Positions 1 through 8,779 of a stretch of DNA of 64,000 nt are shown one piece after another. A program made the position numbers and the translations under genes. The stretch is taken from the NCBI GenBank assembly GCA_902805655.1, contig CADCTF010000087.1, positions 53,743-117,742 on the forward strand, given 5' to 3'. Position 1 is the stretch's first letter, and every line of letters starts with the position of its first letter. The notes below the pieces were generated by a model that made no database searches, was not told where the DNA came from, and was given only the letters and a program-made list of their open reading frames with translations. The DNA comes from an uncultured Acidimicrobiales bacterium. GTDB taxonomy: Bacteria; Actinomycetota; Acidimicrobiia; Acidimicrobiales; CADCTF01.

Positions 1-682
1 GCGGGTGGTCGTCGGCGATCCGGTCGAACGCCCGCACCAGGGTGCCCACGTCCTTCCGGGGTTCGAGCGTGGCGGCGAAGGCCACGAAGGGCGGCCGCGC
101 GCCGAGCGGCTCGAGCAGGCGGGCGTCATCCGCTTCCTGGGCGTCGACGGTGAAGAGCCGATGGTCGATCCCGTGGGGGATCACGTGCACGGGGCACTGG
201 GGGTCGAGCAGCTGCCGCAACCGGCGAGCCGTGGGCTCGCTGACGCAGACGAGAGCGTCGGCCCGCTTCACCGCCTGGGTGATGGCCCGCTTGAAGATGG
301 GCACCTTCAGGCGCTCGTGGTGCTCGGGGTGGTCGAAGAACGTCATGTCGTGGACGGTCACGACCTTGGGCACCTTGGTGCGCTCCGGGGTGGTGTAGTG
401 CGGGCCGTGGTGGACGTCGATGCCCCAGCGGTCGACGAAGCTCGGGCCCCGGGTCTGCTCCCACACCATCCGGCGGCCCCGGTCGTCCGGCACCACCGCG
501 TCGACCCGGGCACCGCCGGCGATGTCGACCCAGCGGCTGCGATCGCTCCGGCGGCTCTCGAGTCGCAGGTCGATCTGGTCACGCGCATGCAAGGCCCGTA
601 CGAGCTCGACGATGTACCGCCCGGCGCCGCGAGGCTGCGCCGGCACCGCGCTGACGTCGATGCCGACGATGGGCCGCGTCAT
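1..682 (-). CDS. GT4-family glycosyltransferase, 3' end outside window
   Basis: About 227 residues are visible. Reading leftward from an ATG at 682 the protein begins MTRPIVGIDVSAVP and shows GAGRYIVELVRAL, a normal opening for a GT-B retaining glycosyltransferase of family GT4. VTVHDMTFFDHPE lies near residue 120, VIPHGIDHRLF marks the interdomain hinge and TLEPRKD the start of the donor-binding lobe. The catalytic E-x7-E region lies beyond position 1. The ATG overlaps the stop of the gene before it (ATGA), so the two are probably translationally coupled. It should transfer an activated sugar onto a growing surface glycan at the cytoplasmic membrane face. Donor and acceptor cannot be read from the sequence. 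Confidence 0.88.
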   Translation of the reverse strand, partial: MTRPIVGIDVSAVPAQPRGAGRYIVELVRALHARDQIDLRLESRRSDRSRWVDIAGGARVDAVVPDDRGRRMVWEQTRGPSFVDRWGIDVHHGPHYTTPERTKVPKVVTVHDMTFFDHPEHHERLKVPIFKRAITQAVKRADALVCVSEPTARRLRQLLDPQCPVHVIPHGIDHRLFTVDAQEADDARLLEPLGARPPFVAFAATLEPRKDVGTLVRAFDRIADDHP

Positions 683-1761
683 CCCTGCGCCTCCCAGAGC
701 TCCACGTGGCGCCGGGCGCATGCCTTCCAGGTCAGCTCGGCGGCACGGCCGAGGCCGGCGGTGACCAGCTGCGAGCGAACCGGCTCGTCGCTCGACGCGG
801 TGACCAGAGCGGCGGCGATGGCGGCCACGTCGGACGGGTCGACCTCCAGCACGGCGTCGCCCGAGCTCGTGCTGGGCAGCGGGCTGGCCACGACCGGCGT
901 GCACTCCTGCATCGCCTCCAGCGGTGGAAGGCCGAAGCCCTCCACCAGGGGGACGTATGCGAAGCAGCGGGCTCTGCGGTACAGGCCGGTCAGCGCGCCG
1001 CCCTGCACCGGTCCGGCCAGCACCGCGCCATGCGGCACGGAGCCCTGCAACGCATCGCCCCAGCCCTTGGCGCCGACGACCACGAGCGGCCACGGCTCGG
1101 GGAGCTTGGGCCGCGCGCGCGCGTAGGCCTCCAGCAGGCGAGGCAGGTTCTTGCGGGGCTCGAGGGTGCTCACCGTCAGCAGGAAGGGCCCGGTGACGCC
1201 GACACGGGCCAGCAGCCGGTCGGTGGCCGCGTCGTCGACCGGAGCGAGGTGGTCGCAGCCGTGGGGCACCACCTCGACCTTCGCAGCATCGACACCCGCC
1301 GCCACGAGGAGGCCGGCCGTCCGCCTCGACGGCACCACCATCAGATGCCCGGCAGCGACGGCTCGCCGGAGCGACGCCTCGTGCCACCGCCGACCCCGGG
1401 CGGGGAAGGTCTCCGGCACCTCCCGCCAGGCCACGTCGTGCACCATGAGCGAGCCCCTGCCGGATCGCACCGGAGGCATGGCCTGGGAGACGCTGTGCAC
1501 GATGTCGTAGCCGGACGGCGCAGCCAGGAGGCCCCGATCCCAGGCCCGGGTGAGCAGCGGTGCCGGCAACGGCGACGATCGGATCGGAAGACCGAGCTCC
1601 TGCAGGGGATCCGGGGCTGACGGCGGTCGGCTGGCGAGCAGCTCCACGTCGGGCCGGTCCTCGTCCAGCCAGGACATGCCGAGCAGCAGCCCACGCGCGT
1701 AGGTAGAGATGCCATCCGCCAGCCCACGCCGCAGCTGCTCCACGGCGACCAGGACGCGCAC
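679..1761 (-). CDS. GT4-family glycosyltransferase
   Basis: 360 residues, complete. The GTG start at 1761 gives MRVLVAVEQLRRGLADG and lies 4 bases after the stop of the upstream gene; an open frame continues upstream but has no glycosyltransferase character. A GT-B fold is indicated by VPHGCDH at the hinge, LTVSTLEPRKNLPRLLEAY at the start of the C-lobe and VEGFGLPPLEAM, the E-x7-E donor-phosphate motif. It is the middle gene of a leftward run of three related glycosyltransferases (2,863 to <1) and is likely cotranscribed with both. Family members transfer sugars such as mannose, rhamnose or glucose to lipid-linked glycans; the actual sugar is unknown. Confidence 0.9.
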   Translation of the reverse strand: MRVLVAVEQLRRGLADGISTYARGLLLGMSWLDEDRPDVELLASRPPSAPDPLQELGLPIRSSPLPAPLLTRAWDRGLLAAPSGYDIVHSVSQAMPPVRSGRGSLMVHDVAWREVPETFPARGRRWHEASLRRAVAAGHLMVVPSRRTAGLLVAAGVDAAKVEVVPHGCDHLAPVDDAATDRLLARVGVTGPFLLTVSTLEPRKNLPRLLEAYARARPKLPEPWPLVVVGAKGWGDALQGSVPHGAVLAGPVQGGALTGLYRRARCFAYVPLVEGFGLPPLEAMQECTPVVASPLPSTSSGDAVLEVDPSDVAAIAAALVTASSDEPVRSQLVTAGLGRAAELTWKACARRHVELWEAQG

Positions 1762-1765
1762 CCGT

Positions 1766-2863
1766 TCAGCCCTTCCCCGCGATGGCCGCGGCGTAGAGGC
1801 GGACGAGCCCGTCCGCACAGGAGTCCCAGCTGAACCCGGCCACCCGGCGACGTCCCCGCTCCACCATCGTCGTCGCGAAGGCGGTGTCGTCGAGCACTCG
1901 GGCCAGCCCGCCGGCGAGGGCGTCGACGTCGCCCACGGGCACGACCACGGCCGCATCCCCCACCACCTCGACGAGGGCGGCCGCGGCGGTGGTGACGACG
2001 GGGACCCCTGCGGCCATGGCCTCGAGCGTGGGCAGCCCGAAGCCCTCATAGCGCGACGGGTAGGCGAACGCGGCGGCTCCGTGGAGAAGCGCGTCTCGGT
2101 CGGGGACGGAGACGTGGTCCAGCCGGAGGACCCGGTGTGACGCCGGGGACGCGTCGATCCGGTCCCGGAGCTCGTCCTCCGCCCAGCCGGCGGGCCCGGC
2201 CACCACGAGCCGGAGATCGGGCCGGTCCGCCGCCAGCCGGGTGAACGCGTCCACCAGGTCGGGCAGCGACTTCCGAGGTTCCACCGTGCCGAGAGCCAGC
2301 ACGTACCGGCCGCTCACCGGTGACGGACCGCGGGGCTTCGGCGCGTCGACGCCATGGGGCACCACCGCCACCCGCTCGGCCGGTGCCCCCAACATCTCGA
2401 CGACCTCCGCGGCCACCGCCGCGGAGGGTGTGTGGACCCACGCTCCTCGCCCGACCGCCCGGCGCACCAGGCCCGGATATCGGCGGCTGGTCGGCGTGCA
2501 GAGCTCGGGGAAGCGCACGGCGGTCAGGTCGTGCACGGTGACCACGGCCGCCGCCCGGCGGGTGGGCGGCACCACGAAGTTGGTGCCGTGCACCACGTCC
2601 ACCGCACCGGTCCAGAGCTCGGCCGGGAACAGGCCGGTGCGGGACCAGATTCGCAGCAGCGGTGCCGCCACCATGGGGCGCGAGACCACCCGCACGGATG
2701 CCGGCACCACGGCCGGCAGCGCGCTCCGTCCCCGCCAGCTGAAGGCGTACGCGGCCGCCTCCACGTCGCTGCGATCGCACACCGCTCCCAGCGCGCCCCG
2801 GGTGAAGGTGGCGACACCGGTACCCGTGCCGAGCAGGGGCGTGGCGTCGAAGGCGAGTCGCAC
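1766..2863 (-). CDS. GT4-family glycosyltransferase
   Basis: 365 residues, first gene of the leftward glycosyltransferase trio. The GTG start at 2863 gives MRLAFDATPLLGTGTGVATF, the usual GT4 beginning. VTVHDLTAVRFPELC, VVPHGVD, LALGTVEPRKSLPDLV and YEGFGLPTLEAMAAG (the E-x7-E motif) follow in the expected order, and the length is normal. It is divergent from the methyltransferase gene at 2931, with 67 bases between them. A weak GAGACT hexamer lies 9 bases before the GTG and could be its -10 box. The role is sugar transfer in surface glycan assembly on the inner face of the membrane. The substrate is unknown. Confidence 0.9.
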   Translation of the reverse strand: MRLAFDATPLLGTGTGVATFTRGALGAVCDRSDVEAAAYAFSWRGRSALPAVVPASVRVVSRPMVAAPLLRIWSRTGLFPAELWTGAVDVVHGTNFVVPPTRRAAAVVTVHDLTAVRFPELCTPTSRRYPGLVRRAVGRGAWVHTPSAAVAAEVVEMLGAPAERVAVVPHGVDAPKPRGPSPVSGRYVLALGTVEPRKSLPDLVDAFTRLAADRPDLRLVVAGPAGWAEDELRDRIDASPASHRVLRLDHVSVPDRDALLHGAAAFAYPSRYEGFGLPTLEAMAAGVPVVTTAAAALVEVVGDAAVVVPVGDVDALAGGLARVLDDTAFATTMVERGRRRVAGFSWDSCADGLVRLYAAAIAGKG

Positions 2864-2913
2864 GGGGGGCGCAGTCTCGCACCGCGACGACGCTGGGGTG
2901 GCGCAGCGCCGCC

Positions 2914-2919
2914 TAACGT
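2914..2919 (+). promoter_or_regulatory. Putative -10 box TAACGT
   Basis: TAACGT ends 11 bases before the ATG at 2931, so transcription would start only about 4-5 bases ahead of the start codon. It matches the actinobacterial TANNNT -10 form. No clear -35 hexamer is seen. Confidence 0.45.
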
Positions 2920-2930
2920 GACCAGCCGCC

Positions 2931-3995
2931 ATGACCGACCTGGACCTCAAGCAGGTGCTCGCCGAGATCGAAGCGGAGGTCCGCCTGCGCCGGGCCAGTG
3001 GCCAGTTCACGCTGGCCATGGAGCGAGAGCTCGACGACACGTTCGAGGCGCTCACCCCCACCGCACGCCGCGCGCAGGACTTCCAGTCGGCGCTGGAAGA
3101 GGTCGAGGAGGCGGCGTTCATCGACGTCGACCTGCCGGTCGCCTCGAACGCGCCGGGGGGCACCCAGGCCAAGCTGGCGCTCGGCCGCCTGATGACGTGG
3201 GCGCTGCGGCACGTCGCGCAGCAGACGACCACGTTCGCGGGCACGACGGCCCGTGCCCTTCGGGTGCTCTCGTCCCGCATCGACGCGCTGGACGACGAGG
3301 TGCGTCGGGTGGAGGCGCTGCTCAGCGACAGGAGCGAGGAGGCCGACGCCGAACGGCAGCTGCACATCGCAGAGCTGGAGATCGGCGCGTGGCACGACCG
3401 GCTCGCGCTGGCCTTCGCCGGCTCCACCGGGCGCGTGCTCCATGCCGACTGCGGATCGGGAGGACTGGTGGCGCTGCTCGAGTCGAGCGGCATCGACGCG
3501 TACGGTGTCGAGCCCCTGCCGCGCCTGGCGGATGTGGCCGTGGCCAACCGGATCGAGGTGCGCCTCGACTCGGTGGCCGCCCACCTGGCACGCGTGCCCG
3601 ACGAAGCCCTGGCCGGCATCGTGCTGTCGGGCTGCGTCGACCGCCTGGTGCCGCCCGACCTCATCCGCCTGGCCAACGCCGTGACCCGAGTGCTGCAGCC
3701 GGGCGGACGGCTGGCCATCGTCTCCTCCACGCCGGCCGGATGGATGGCCACCACCACCCCGGTCATCGCCGACCTGTCGGGTGGCCGGCCGGTGCACCCC
3801 GAGACGTGGCTGACCCTTCTGGCCCAGCGCGGCTTCGTGGACCCCGTCCACGAGCCCGGCCGGGCCCGGTCGCCACTGGAGCCGCTGCCCTCGTCGGTGG
3901 TCGGCGCCGACGAGCTCGAGCCGCGCCTCGCCGCCCTGTTCGCCGCCGCCTTCCCTCCCACCGACTACCTCGTGCTGGCCGACCGGGGCTCGTGA
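2931..3995 (+). CDS. Class I SAM-dependent methyltransferase of the glycan locus
   Basis: 354 residues. The N-terminal half (about 1-150) is charged and helical, with heptad-like stretches (SSRIDALDDEVRRVEALL). From residue 168 a Rossmann methyltransferase domain follows: VLHADCGSGG is SAM motif I, GVEPLP a motif II equivalent and VLQPGGRLAIVSS the usual post-motif strand. Proteins of this shape are common in actinobacterial polysaccharide clusters, where they methylate sugars. It opens a rightward operon with start/stop overlaps into three GT4 genes and a GT2 gene. A sugar O-methylation or chain-capping role is inferred from context, since the acceptor cannot be seen. Confidence 0.8.
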   Translation: MTDLDLKQVLAEIEAEVRLRRASGQFTLAMERELDDTFEALTPTARRAQDFQSALEEVEEAAFIDVDLPVASNAPGGTQAKLALGRLMTWALRHVAQQTTTFAGTTARALRVLSSRIDALDDEVRRVEALLSDRSEEADAERQLHIAELEIGAWHDRLALAFAGSTGRVLHADCGSGGLVALLESSGIDAYGVEPLPRLADVAVANRIEVRLDSVAAHLARVPDEALAGIVLSGCVDRLVPPDLIRLANAVTRVLQPGGRLAIVSSTPAGWMATTTPVIADLSGGRPVHPETWLTLLAQRGFVDPVHEPGRARSPLEPLPSSVVGADELEPRLAALFAAAFPPTDYLVLADRGS

Positions 3996-5077
3996 CCTCG
4001 GTCCACCAGCTGGTGCCGAGCTTCGTCTCTCGCGATGCCGTCGGCGCCCACACCATCCGTGTGCAGGAGGTGCTGCGCGGCATGGGCCTCGACTCGGAGA
4101 TCTACGCCGCCGACATCGGTGCGAAGGTCGGGGTGAAGGCCCGCCACTACCGGGCGCTGAACCGGCGGACGGGCGACCCGGACACCTGGCTGCTGTACCA
4201 GCTGTCGACCGGCAACCGCATGGCCGACTGGCTGCTCAAGCGGCCCGAGCGCAAGCTCGTGAACTACCACAACATGACGCCGGCCGACCTGTTGACCCCC
4301 TGGAACCCGAGCGTCGGTGCGGAGATCGAGCAGGGCCGCCGGCAGCTCCGGCGGCTCGCGCCGCACGTGGAGATGGCCATCGCCGTGTCCGAGTTCAACC
4401 GCGAGGAGCTGGTGGCCGCGGGGTACGAGCGCACCGAGGTCGTGCCGCTGTTCTCCGAGCTGGGCGGCGTCGAGCCGGCGTCGGCGTCACCGTCCCCGAC
4501 TGCGGCCGGCGGAGCCGCCGTCGGTGCGGGGGCGCGATGGCTGTTCGTCGGACGGGTCGTGCCCAACAAGTGCCAGCACGACCTGGTCAAGGCGCTCGCC
4601 GCCTACCGCCGCATCTACGACCCGAACGCTGAGCTCGTGCTCGTGGGAAAGCCCACCTTCGGGAACTACCTGGCTGCCGTCGAGGCCCTGGCCGTCGAGC
4701 TCGGCGTGGGCGATGCGGTGCACCTCCGGGGCTCGCTGACGCCGGCGGAGCTGGCCGCCGAGTACGAAGCGGCCGACGTGGTGGTGTCCCTCTCGGAGCA
4801 CGAGGGCTACTGGGCCGTCGGGCTGGAAGCGATGGCCCACGGGGTGCCGGTGGTGGCCTATGCCGCGGCCGCCGTGCCCGAGACCGTCGTGGGTGCCGGC
4901 CTGGTGCTGCCCCACAAGGGCGCCACCTACGTCGCCGCGGCCGTGCACCGGGTGCTGCACGACGAGGTGCTCCGTGGCCACCTGATCTCCGGCGGACGTG
5001 CCCGTGCCGAGGAACGCTCGTCGGAGCGAACCGCCGAGCAGTTCCGCTCCGTCATCGCCACGGTGCTGTCGGGCTGA
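3992..5077 (+). CDS. GT4-family glycosyltransferase (tandem paralog 1)
   Basis: 361 residues. The GTG start at 3992 overlaps the methyltransferase stop (GTGA); a longer open frame upstream is only the shadow of neighbouring genes. HQLVPSFVSRDAVGAHTIRV opens the acceptor lobe. LVNYHNMTPADLL is a distinctive central motif, LFVGRVVPNKCQHDLVKAL starts the donor lobe and SEHEGYWAVGLEAM carries the E-x7-E pair. A short Ala/Pro/Ser-rich insert (around residues 170-185) precedes the hinge. It closely resembles the next gene product, so the two look like a tandem duplication that has since diverged. Confidence 0.9.
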   Translation: MTSVHQLVPSFVSRDAVGAHTIRVQEVLRGMGLDSEIYAADIGAKVGVKARHYRALNRRTGDPDTWLLYQLSTGNRMADWLLKRPERKLVNYHNMTPADLLTPWNPSVGAEIEQGRRQLRRLAPHVEMAIAVSEFNREELVAAGYERTEVVPLFSELGGVEPASASPSPTAAGGAAVGAGARWLFVGRVVPNKCQHDLVKALAAYRRIYDPNAELVLVGKPTFGNYLAAVEALAVELGVGDAVHLRGSLTPAELAAEYEAADVVVSLSEHEGYWAVGLEAMAHGVPVVAYAAAAVPETVVGAGLVLPHKGATYVAAAVHRVLHDEVLRGHLISGGRARAEERSSERTAEQFRSVIATVLSG

Positions 5078-6198
5078 TGCGGGCGGTCCACCAGTTCGTG
5101 CCCTACCTCAACCCGGGGGCGGTCGGCAGCCACCTGCTGGAGATCCAGCGAATCGTTCGGAGCCTCGGTCGCGAGTCGGAGGTGTTCGCCGGTGAGCCTG
5201 CGCGGGCTCCCCTCTCCGGGCTGGCCCGCCTCTATACGGACTACGGCACCACGTACCCCGGGCGAAGCGACGACGTGCTGCTCTACCACCTGGCGCTGGG
5301 CTCCCCCATGGCCCGGTGGCTGATGCACCAACCGAGGTTCCTGGCCGTCGACTACCACAACATCACGCCGTTCGAGTTCTTCGAGCCCTGGCACGAGCGG
5401 CTCACGGAGGAGACGGCGCTCGGCCGGCTGGAGATGCACCAGCTGGCCGCCCACACCGGGTTCGCCATGGCCGACTCGACGTACAACGCCGAGGATCTCG
5501 TGCGGGCCGGCTACTCCGCTCCGACGGTGGTGCCCATCCTCCTCGACCTGTCCGACCTGGCGACCGAGCCCGACCCGGCCACCCTTCGTCGCCTGCGGCA
5601 GGTGAAGGCGGGCGGTGGCAGCGACTGGCTGTTCGTCGGTCGGATGGCGCCCAACAAGTGCCAGCACCACCTCGTCGCCGCGTTCGCCACCTACCGGCGG
5701 CTCTACGACCCGCTCGCCCGCCTGCACCTGGTGGGCGGACCGTCCCCCGACTCGTACTTCGACGCAGTGGTGTCCTACGCCCGCGGTCTGGGAGTGGCCG
5801 GCCACGTCGAGATCAGCGGCTCCGTGTCGGCCGCCGAGATGAGCGCGCAGTACCAGGCGGCGGATGTGCTGATCGGTCTCTCGGAGCACGAGGGCTTCTG
5901 GGTGCCGCCGCTGGAGGCCTGGCACCACGGCGTGCCGGTCATCGCGTTCGCGTCCACCGCCGTGCCCGAGACCGTCGGAGACGGAGGGCTGCTCCTGCGG
6001 GACAAGAGCCCGGACCGTGTGGCGGCAGCCGCATGGCGGATGGCCAGTGACGCCGAGCTGCGGGCCACCGTCACCGCCGCGGGCCGGCGCAGGCTCGAGA
6101 CCTTTGCGCTCGAGCACACCCGGGCCCGGTTCGTCGAGGCTCTGGCCCTGCTCGACCAAGCGGCCGGTGAAGGCGTCGAGGACGGGCCGCTGCCGTGA
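5077..6198 (+). CDS. GT4-family glycosyltransferase (tandem paralog 2)
   Basis: 373 residues. The ATG at 5077 shares a base with the previous stop (TGATG). The order of motifs copies the previous protein: HQFVPYLNPGAVGSHLLEI, VDYHNITPFEFFEPW, LFVGRMAPNKCQHHLVAAF and SEHEGFWVPPLEAW, the E-x7-E region. The shared PNKCQH and YHN(M/I)TP motifs support origin by duplication. Divergence in the acceptor lobe suggests that the two add residues at successive but different positions. It acts in the cytoplasm or at the inner membrane face. Donor sugar unknown. Confidence 0.9.
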   Translation: MRAVHQFVPYLNPGAVGSHLLEIQRIVRSLGRESEVFAGEPARAPLSGLARLYTDYGTTYPGRSDDVLLYHLALGSPMARWLMHQPRFLAVDYHNITPFEFFEPWHERLTEETALGRLEMHQLAAHTGFAMADSTYNAEDLVRAGYSAPTVVPILLDLSDLATEPDPATLRRLRQVKAGGGSDWLFVGRMAPNKCQHHLVAAFATYRRLYDPLARLHLVGGPSPDSYFDAVVSYARGLGVAGHVEISGSVSAAEMSAQYQAADVLIGLSEHEGFWVPPLEAWHHGVPVIAFASTAVPETVGDGGLLLRDKSPDRVAAAAWRMASDAELRATVTAAGRRRLETFALEHTRARFVEALALLDQAAGEGVEDGPLP

Positions 6199-7364
6199 GG
6201 GTGGACTTCATCGTGCCCCGGTACGGGCCGTTCCCCGGTGGAGCCGAGGGCGCGTGCCGTTTGCTGGCCGAGCACCTCGCCCTGCGCCCCGGCTGGTCCG
6301 TTCGAGCGCTCAGCACCACCGCCGTCGACTCGGTGACCTGGCGTCCGCAGCTCGAACCCGGCACCACCACGGAGTCCGGGGTGACCGTCGAGCGCTTCGA
6401 CTGTGAAGGGCGTGACCCGGAGTTCGGCGCCCTCTCCGAGCGGCTGTTGAGCGACCCGGAGCGCGTGTCCCCGGAGGACGAGGAGCTGTGGCTGGCCCAG
6501 CAGGGCCCCGTCTCCGCCGGGCTGCTGCAGGCGGTGGCCGACTCCGACGCCGACGTGATGGTCTTCACGCCGTACCTGTACCACCCGACGGTCGCCGGCA
6601 TGGCCCGCTCGAGTGTGCCCAAGGTGCTGCAGCCCGCCACCCACGACGAGCCGCCGGCGTGGCTTCCCATGTTCCAGCCGGTGTACCGATCGGCGCAGGG
6701 GCTCTGCTTCTACTCCGACGAGGAGCGCCGGGTCGCGCAGCGGCTGTACCCCATCGCCGCCAGCCGGCAGCTGGTGCTCGGCGTGGGGGTCGAGGCGGGG
6801 GACGGCGATGCGGAGGCGTTTCGGTCGGCGTACGAGCTCGGGAGCGACCCCTACCTCGTCGCCGTGGGCCGGGTGGAGGCCGGCAAGGGAAGCCCCCTGC
6901 TGGCCGAGCTCTTCGCCACCTACAAGCAGGAGCACCCCGGCCCGTTGAAGCTGGTGCTGGTCGGCCAGGTCGTGGAACCGCTCGCCGAGCATCCCGACAT
7001 CGTCTGCACGGGCATGGTCGACGAGCGGGCGAAGTGGGGGGCGGTGCGCGGTGCGCTGGCGCTCGTCTCGACATCGGTCAACGAGTCGTTCTCACTCGTG
7101 GTGCTGGAGGCCATGGCCGCGGCCACGCCCGTCCTCGTGACCTCACGGGCGGCGGTGACCAAGGCGCACGTCGAGCGTTCCGGTGGCGGCTTCGCGTTCT
7201 CCGCCTACGGCGAGTTCGCACCCCAGGTCACCGCGCTGCTCCGGAGCGACAGCGCTCGGGCCGTGCTGGCTCGGCGGGCGCGCGAGTACGCGCAGACTCG
7301 CTACTCGTGGAGCGCGGTCACCGACCGGTACGCCCGCTTCCTCGAGCAGGTCGCACGGGGATGA
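6195..7364 (+). CDS. GT4-family glycosyltransferase
   Basis: 389 residues. The GTG at 6195 overlaps the upstream stop (GTGA). FIVPRYGPFPGGAEGACRLL is the glycine-rich first loop, ATHDEPPAWLPMF the central region, LVAVGRVEAGKGSPLLAELF the beginning of the donor lobe and NESFSLVVLEAM the E-x7-E motif. It is clearly distinct from the two preceding paralogs and probably makes a different linkage. It sits fourth in the methyltransferase-led operon and is coupled to the following GT2 gene by an ATGA overlap. Confidence 0.9.
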   Translation: MRVDFIVPRYGPFPGGAEGACRLLAEHLALRPGWSVRALSTTAVDSVTWRPQLEPGTTTESGVTVERFDCEGRDPEFGALSERLLSDPERVSPEDEELWLAQQGPVSAGLLQAVADSDADVMVFTPYLYHPTVAGMARSSVPKVLQPATHDEPPAWLPMFQPVYRSAQGLCFYSDEERRVAQRLYPIAASRQLVLGVGVEAGDGDAEAFRSAYELGSDPYLVAVGRVEAGKGSPLLAELFATYKQEHPGPLKLVLVGQVVEPLAEHPDIVCTGMVDERAKWGAVRGALALVSTSVNESFSLVVLEAMAAATPVLVTSRAAVTKAHVERSGGGFAFSAYGEFAPQVTALLRSDSARAVLARRAREYAQTRYSWSAVTDRYARFLEQVARG

Positions 7365-8707
7365 GCGGGCCGCCCCGCGTGCGGCTGGTGGTGGTGAACT
7401 ACGAGGGCGGCGACATGACGCTGCGCTGCCTCGACAGCCTGGCTGCGCTCGAGTGGCCGTCGGAGTGCCTCGAGGTGGTGCTCGTGGACAACGCCTCCGG
7501 TGACGGGATCGCCGATCGCGTCGAGCGCGACAGGCCGGCGGTGCGGGTGATCCGCAACGCGCGCAACCTCGGCTTCTCAGGTGGGTGCAACGCCGGGTTC
7601 CGTGACCTCGAAGGCGTGGACTACGTGGGCATCGTCAACAACGACGCCGTCGTCGAGCCGTCGTGGCTCCGCCCGCTCGTGACCGCGATGGAGGCCGACC
7701 ACCGGCTGGGAGCGGTGAACGGCAAGGTGCTGTTCCTGCCTCGCTTCTGCGCCGTCGATGTCTCCTGCCCCGAGACCTTCGTGCCCGGCAAGGGCGACAC
7801 GCGCACCCTCGGGGTGCGACTGAGCGGCGTCGAGGTAGATGGTGGCGACCGCTGGGCCGGAGCCATCTACGGCAAGGGCTTCTGGCCTCATGAGCAGGGC
7901 CCCGAACCCGAGCCTCGGTTCCGGTGGACGGCTGCCGAGGCGCGGCTCTGGGTGCCGGCCGACCCGGGCGGCGCTCGCCCGGAGTCGGCGCGCCTGCGCC
8001 TTGCCGGTCCCGCCCCCCGTCGGGTGCTCGTGGGTGGCGCCGAGCTCGCCGTCGGGGTCGAGCCGGGCTGGTTCGAGGTGGCGCTGCACGACCCGTGGAC
8101 CGATCTGGTGAACAGCACGGGCGGGGCGCTGCTGCCGTCGATGCACGGTGCGGACCGATCCTTCGAGCAGCCCGACGACGGCCGCCACGACCAGCCGGGC
8201 GAGATCTTCGGGTGGACCGGTGCCGCCGTGCTCCTCCGACCGTCCTACCTGGCCGACGTCGGCGGCTTCGACGAGCACTTCTTCATGTACTACGAGGACT
8301 TCGACCTGTCGTTCCGCGGTCGGGTTCGGGGATGGCGGTACGGCTACGTCCCCGAGGCGGTGGCGCGCCACGTGCACTCGGCCAGCAGCGGTGCCACGTC
8401 ACCCTTCGTGCTTCACCACCTCGAGCGCAACCGGCTGCTCGCCCTCACCCGGTCCGCGCCAGTGCCCGTCGTCGCTCGCGTGCTGGGCGAGTTCCTGGCC
8501 ACCACCGTCACTGCGTCGGGGCGGGAGCTGGCCAGCTCGGTCGGCGCCGGGAACGGCATCTCGACCAACGTGGTGCGCCAACGGCTCGGGGTCCTTCGCC
8601 AGTACCTTCGGCTGGTTCCCCGGGTCGTACGCCACCGGTTGGCCACCCGCAGCGGACGGCAGGTGTCCGCCGCTTCGGTGATGCGCCAGTGGGCTGCCGA
8701 TCACTGA
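7361..8707 (+). CDS. GT2-family glycosyltransferase with an inserted domain
   Basis: 448 residues, longer than the 290-350 typical for rhamnosyltransferase-like GT2 enzymes. The ATG at 7361 overlaps the previous stop. Residues 8-135 are a GT-A nucleotide-binding half (VVVNYEGGDMTLRCL, LVDNASGDG, ARNLGFSGGCNAGF, NNDAVV as the DxD equivalent). The acceptor half resumes near residue 284 (GWTGAAVLLRPSYL, GGFDEHFFMYYEDFDLSFR). Between them lies a segment of roughly 150 residues (about 135-283) that is not part of the usual fold. It contains alternating hydrophobic strands (ARLWVPAD, ARLRLAG, RRVLVGGAEL, WFEVALHD) resembling a small beta-sandwich. Last gene of the operon that starts at 2931. Confidence 0.88.
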   Translation: MSGPPRVRLVVVNYEGGDMTLRCLDSLAALEWPSECLEVVLVDNASGDGIADRVERDRPAVRVIRNARNLGFSGGCNAGFRDLEGVDYVGIVNNDAVVEPSWLRPLVTAMEADHRLGAVNGKVLFLPRFCAVDVSCPETFVPGKGDTRTLGVRLSGVEVDGGDRWAGAIYGKGFWPHEQGPEPEPRFRWTAAEARLWVPADPGGARPESARLRLAGPAPRRVLVGGAELAVGVEPGWFEVALHDPWTDLVNSTGGALLPSMHGADRSFEQPDDGRHDQPGEIFGWTGAAVLLRPSYLADVGGFDEHFFMYYEDFDLSFRGRVRGWRYGYVPEAVARHVHSASSGATSPFVLHHLERNRLLALTRSAPVPVVARVLGEFLATTVTASGRELASSVGAGNGISTNVVRQRLGVLRQYLRLVPRVVRHRLATRSGRQVSAASVMRQWAADH

Positions 8708-8726
8708 GAGCCGAGAAGGCGGCCGT

Positions 8727-8732
8727 TATGCT
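8727..8732 (+). promoter_or_regulatory. Putative -10 box TATGCT
   Basis: TATGCT lies in the 72-base gap between two glycan genes, which implies a start of transcription near 8739. GAGGTG (8748-8753) follows as a possible ribosome binding site for the next gene, whose start codon is uncertain. Confidence 0.35.
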
Positions 8733-8779
8733 CGTCGTCTTTCCCCCGAGGTGTCGCCATCCCCCTCCCGCTGCTCGTC

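Noticed and set aside
2354..3991. Long rightward open frame leading into the GT4 gene at 3992
   Set aside because: It crosses the methyltransferase gene and the divergent GT4 gene in other frames and is rich in Arg, Pro and Gly, as shadow frames are in this GC-rich DNA. Only the part from GTG 3992 has family motifs.
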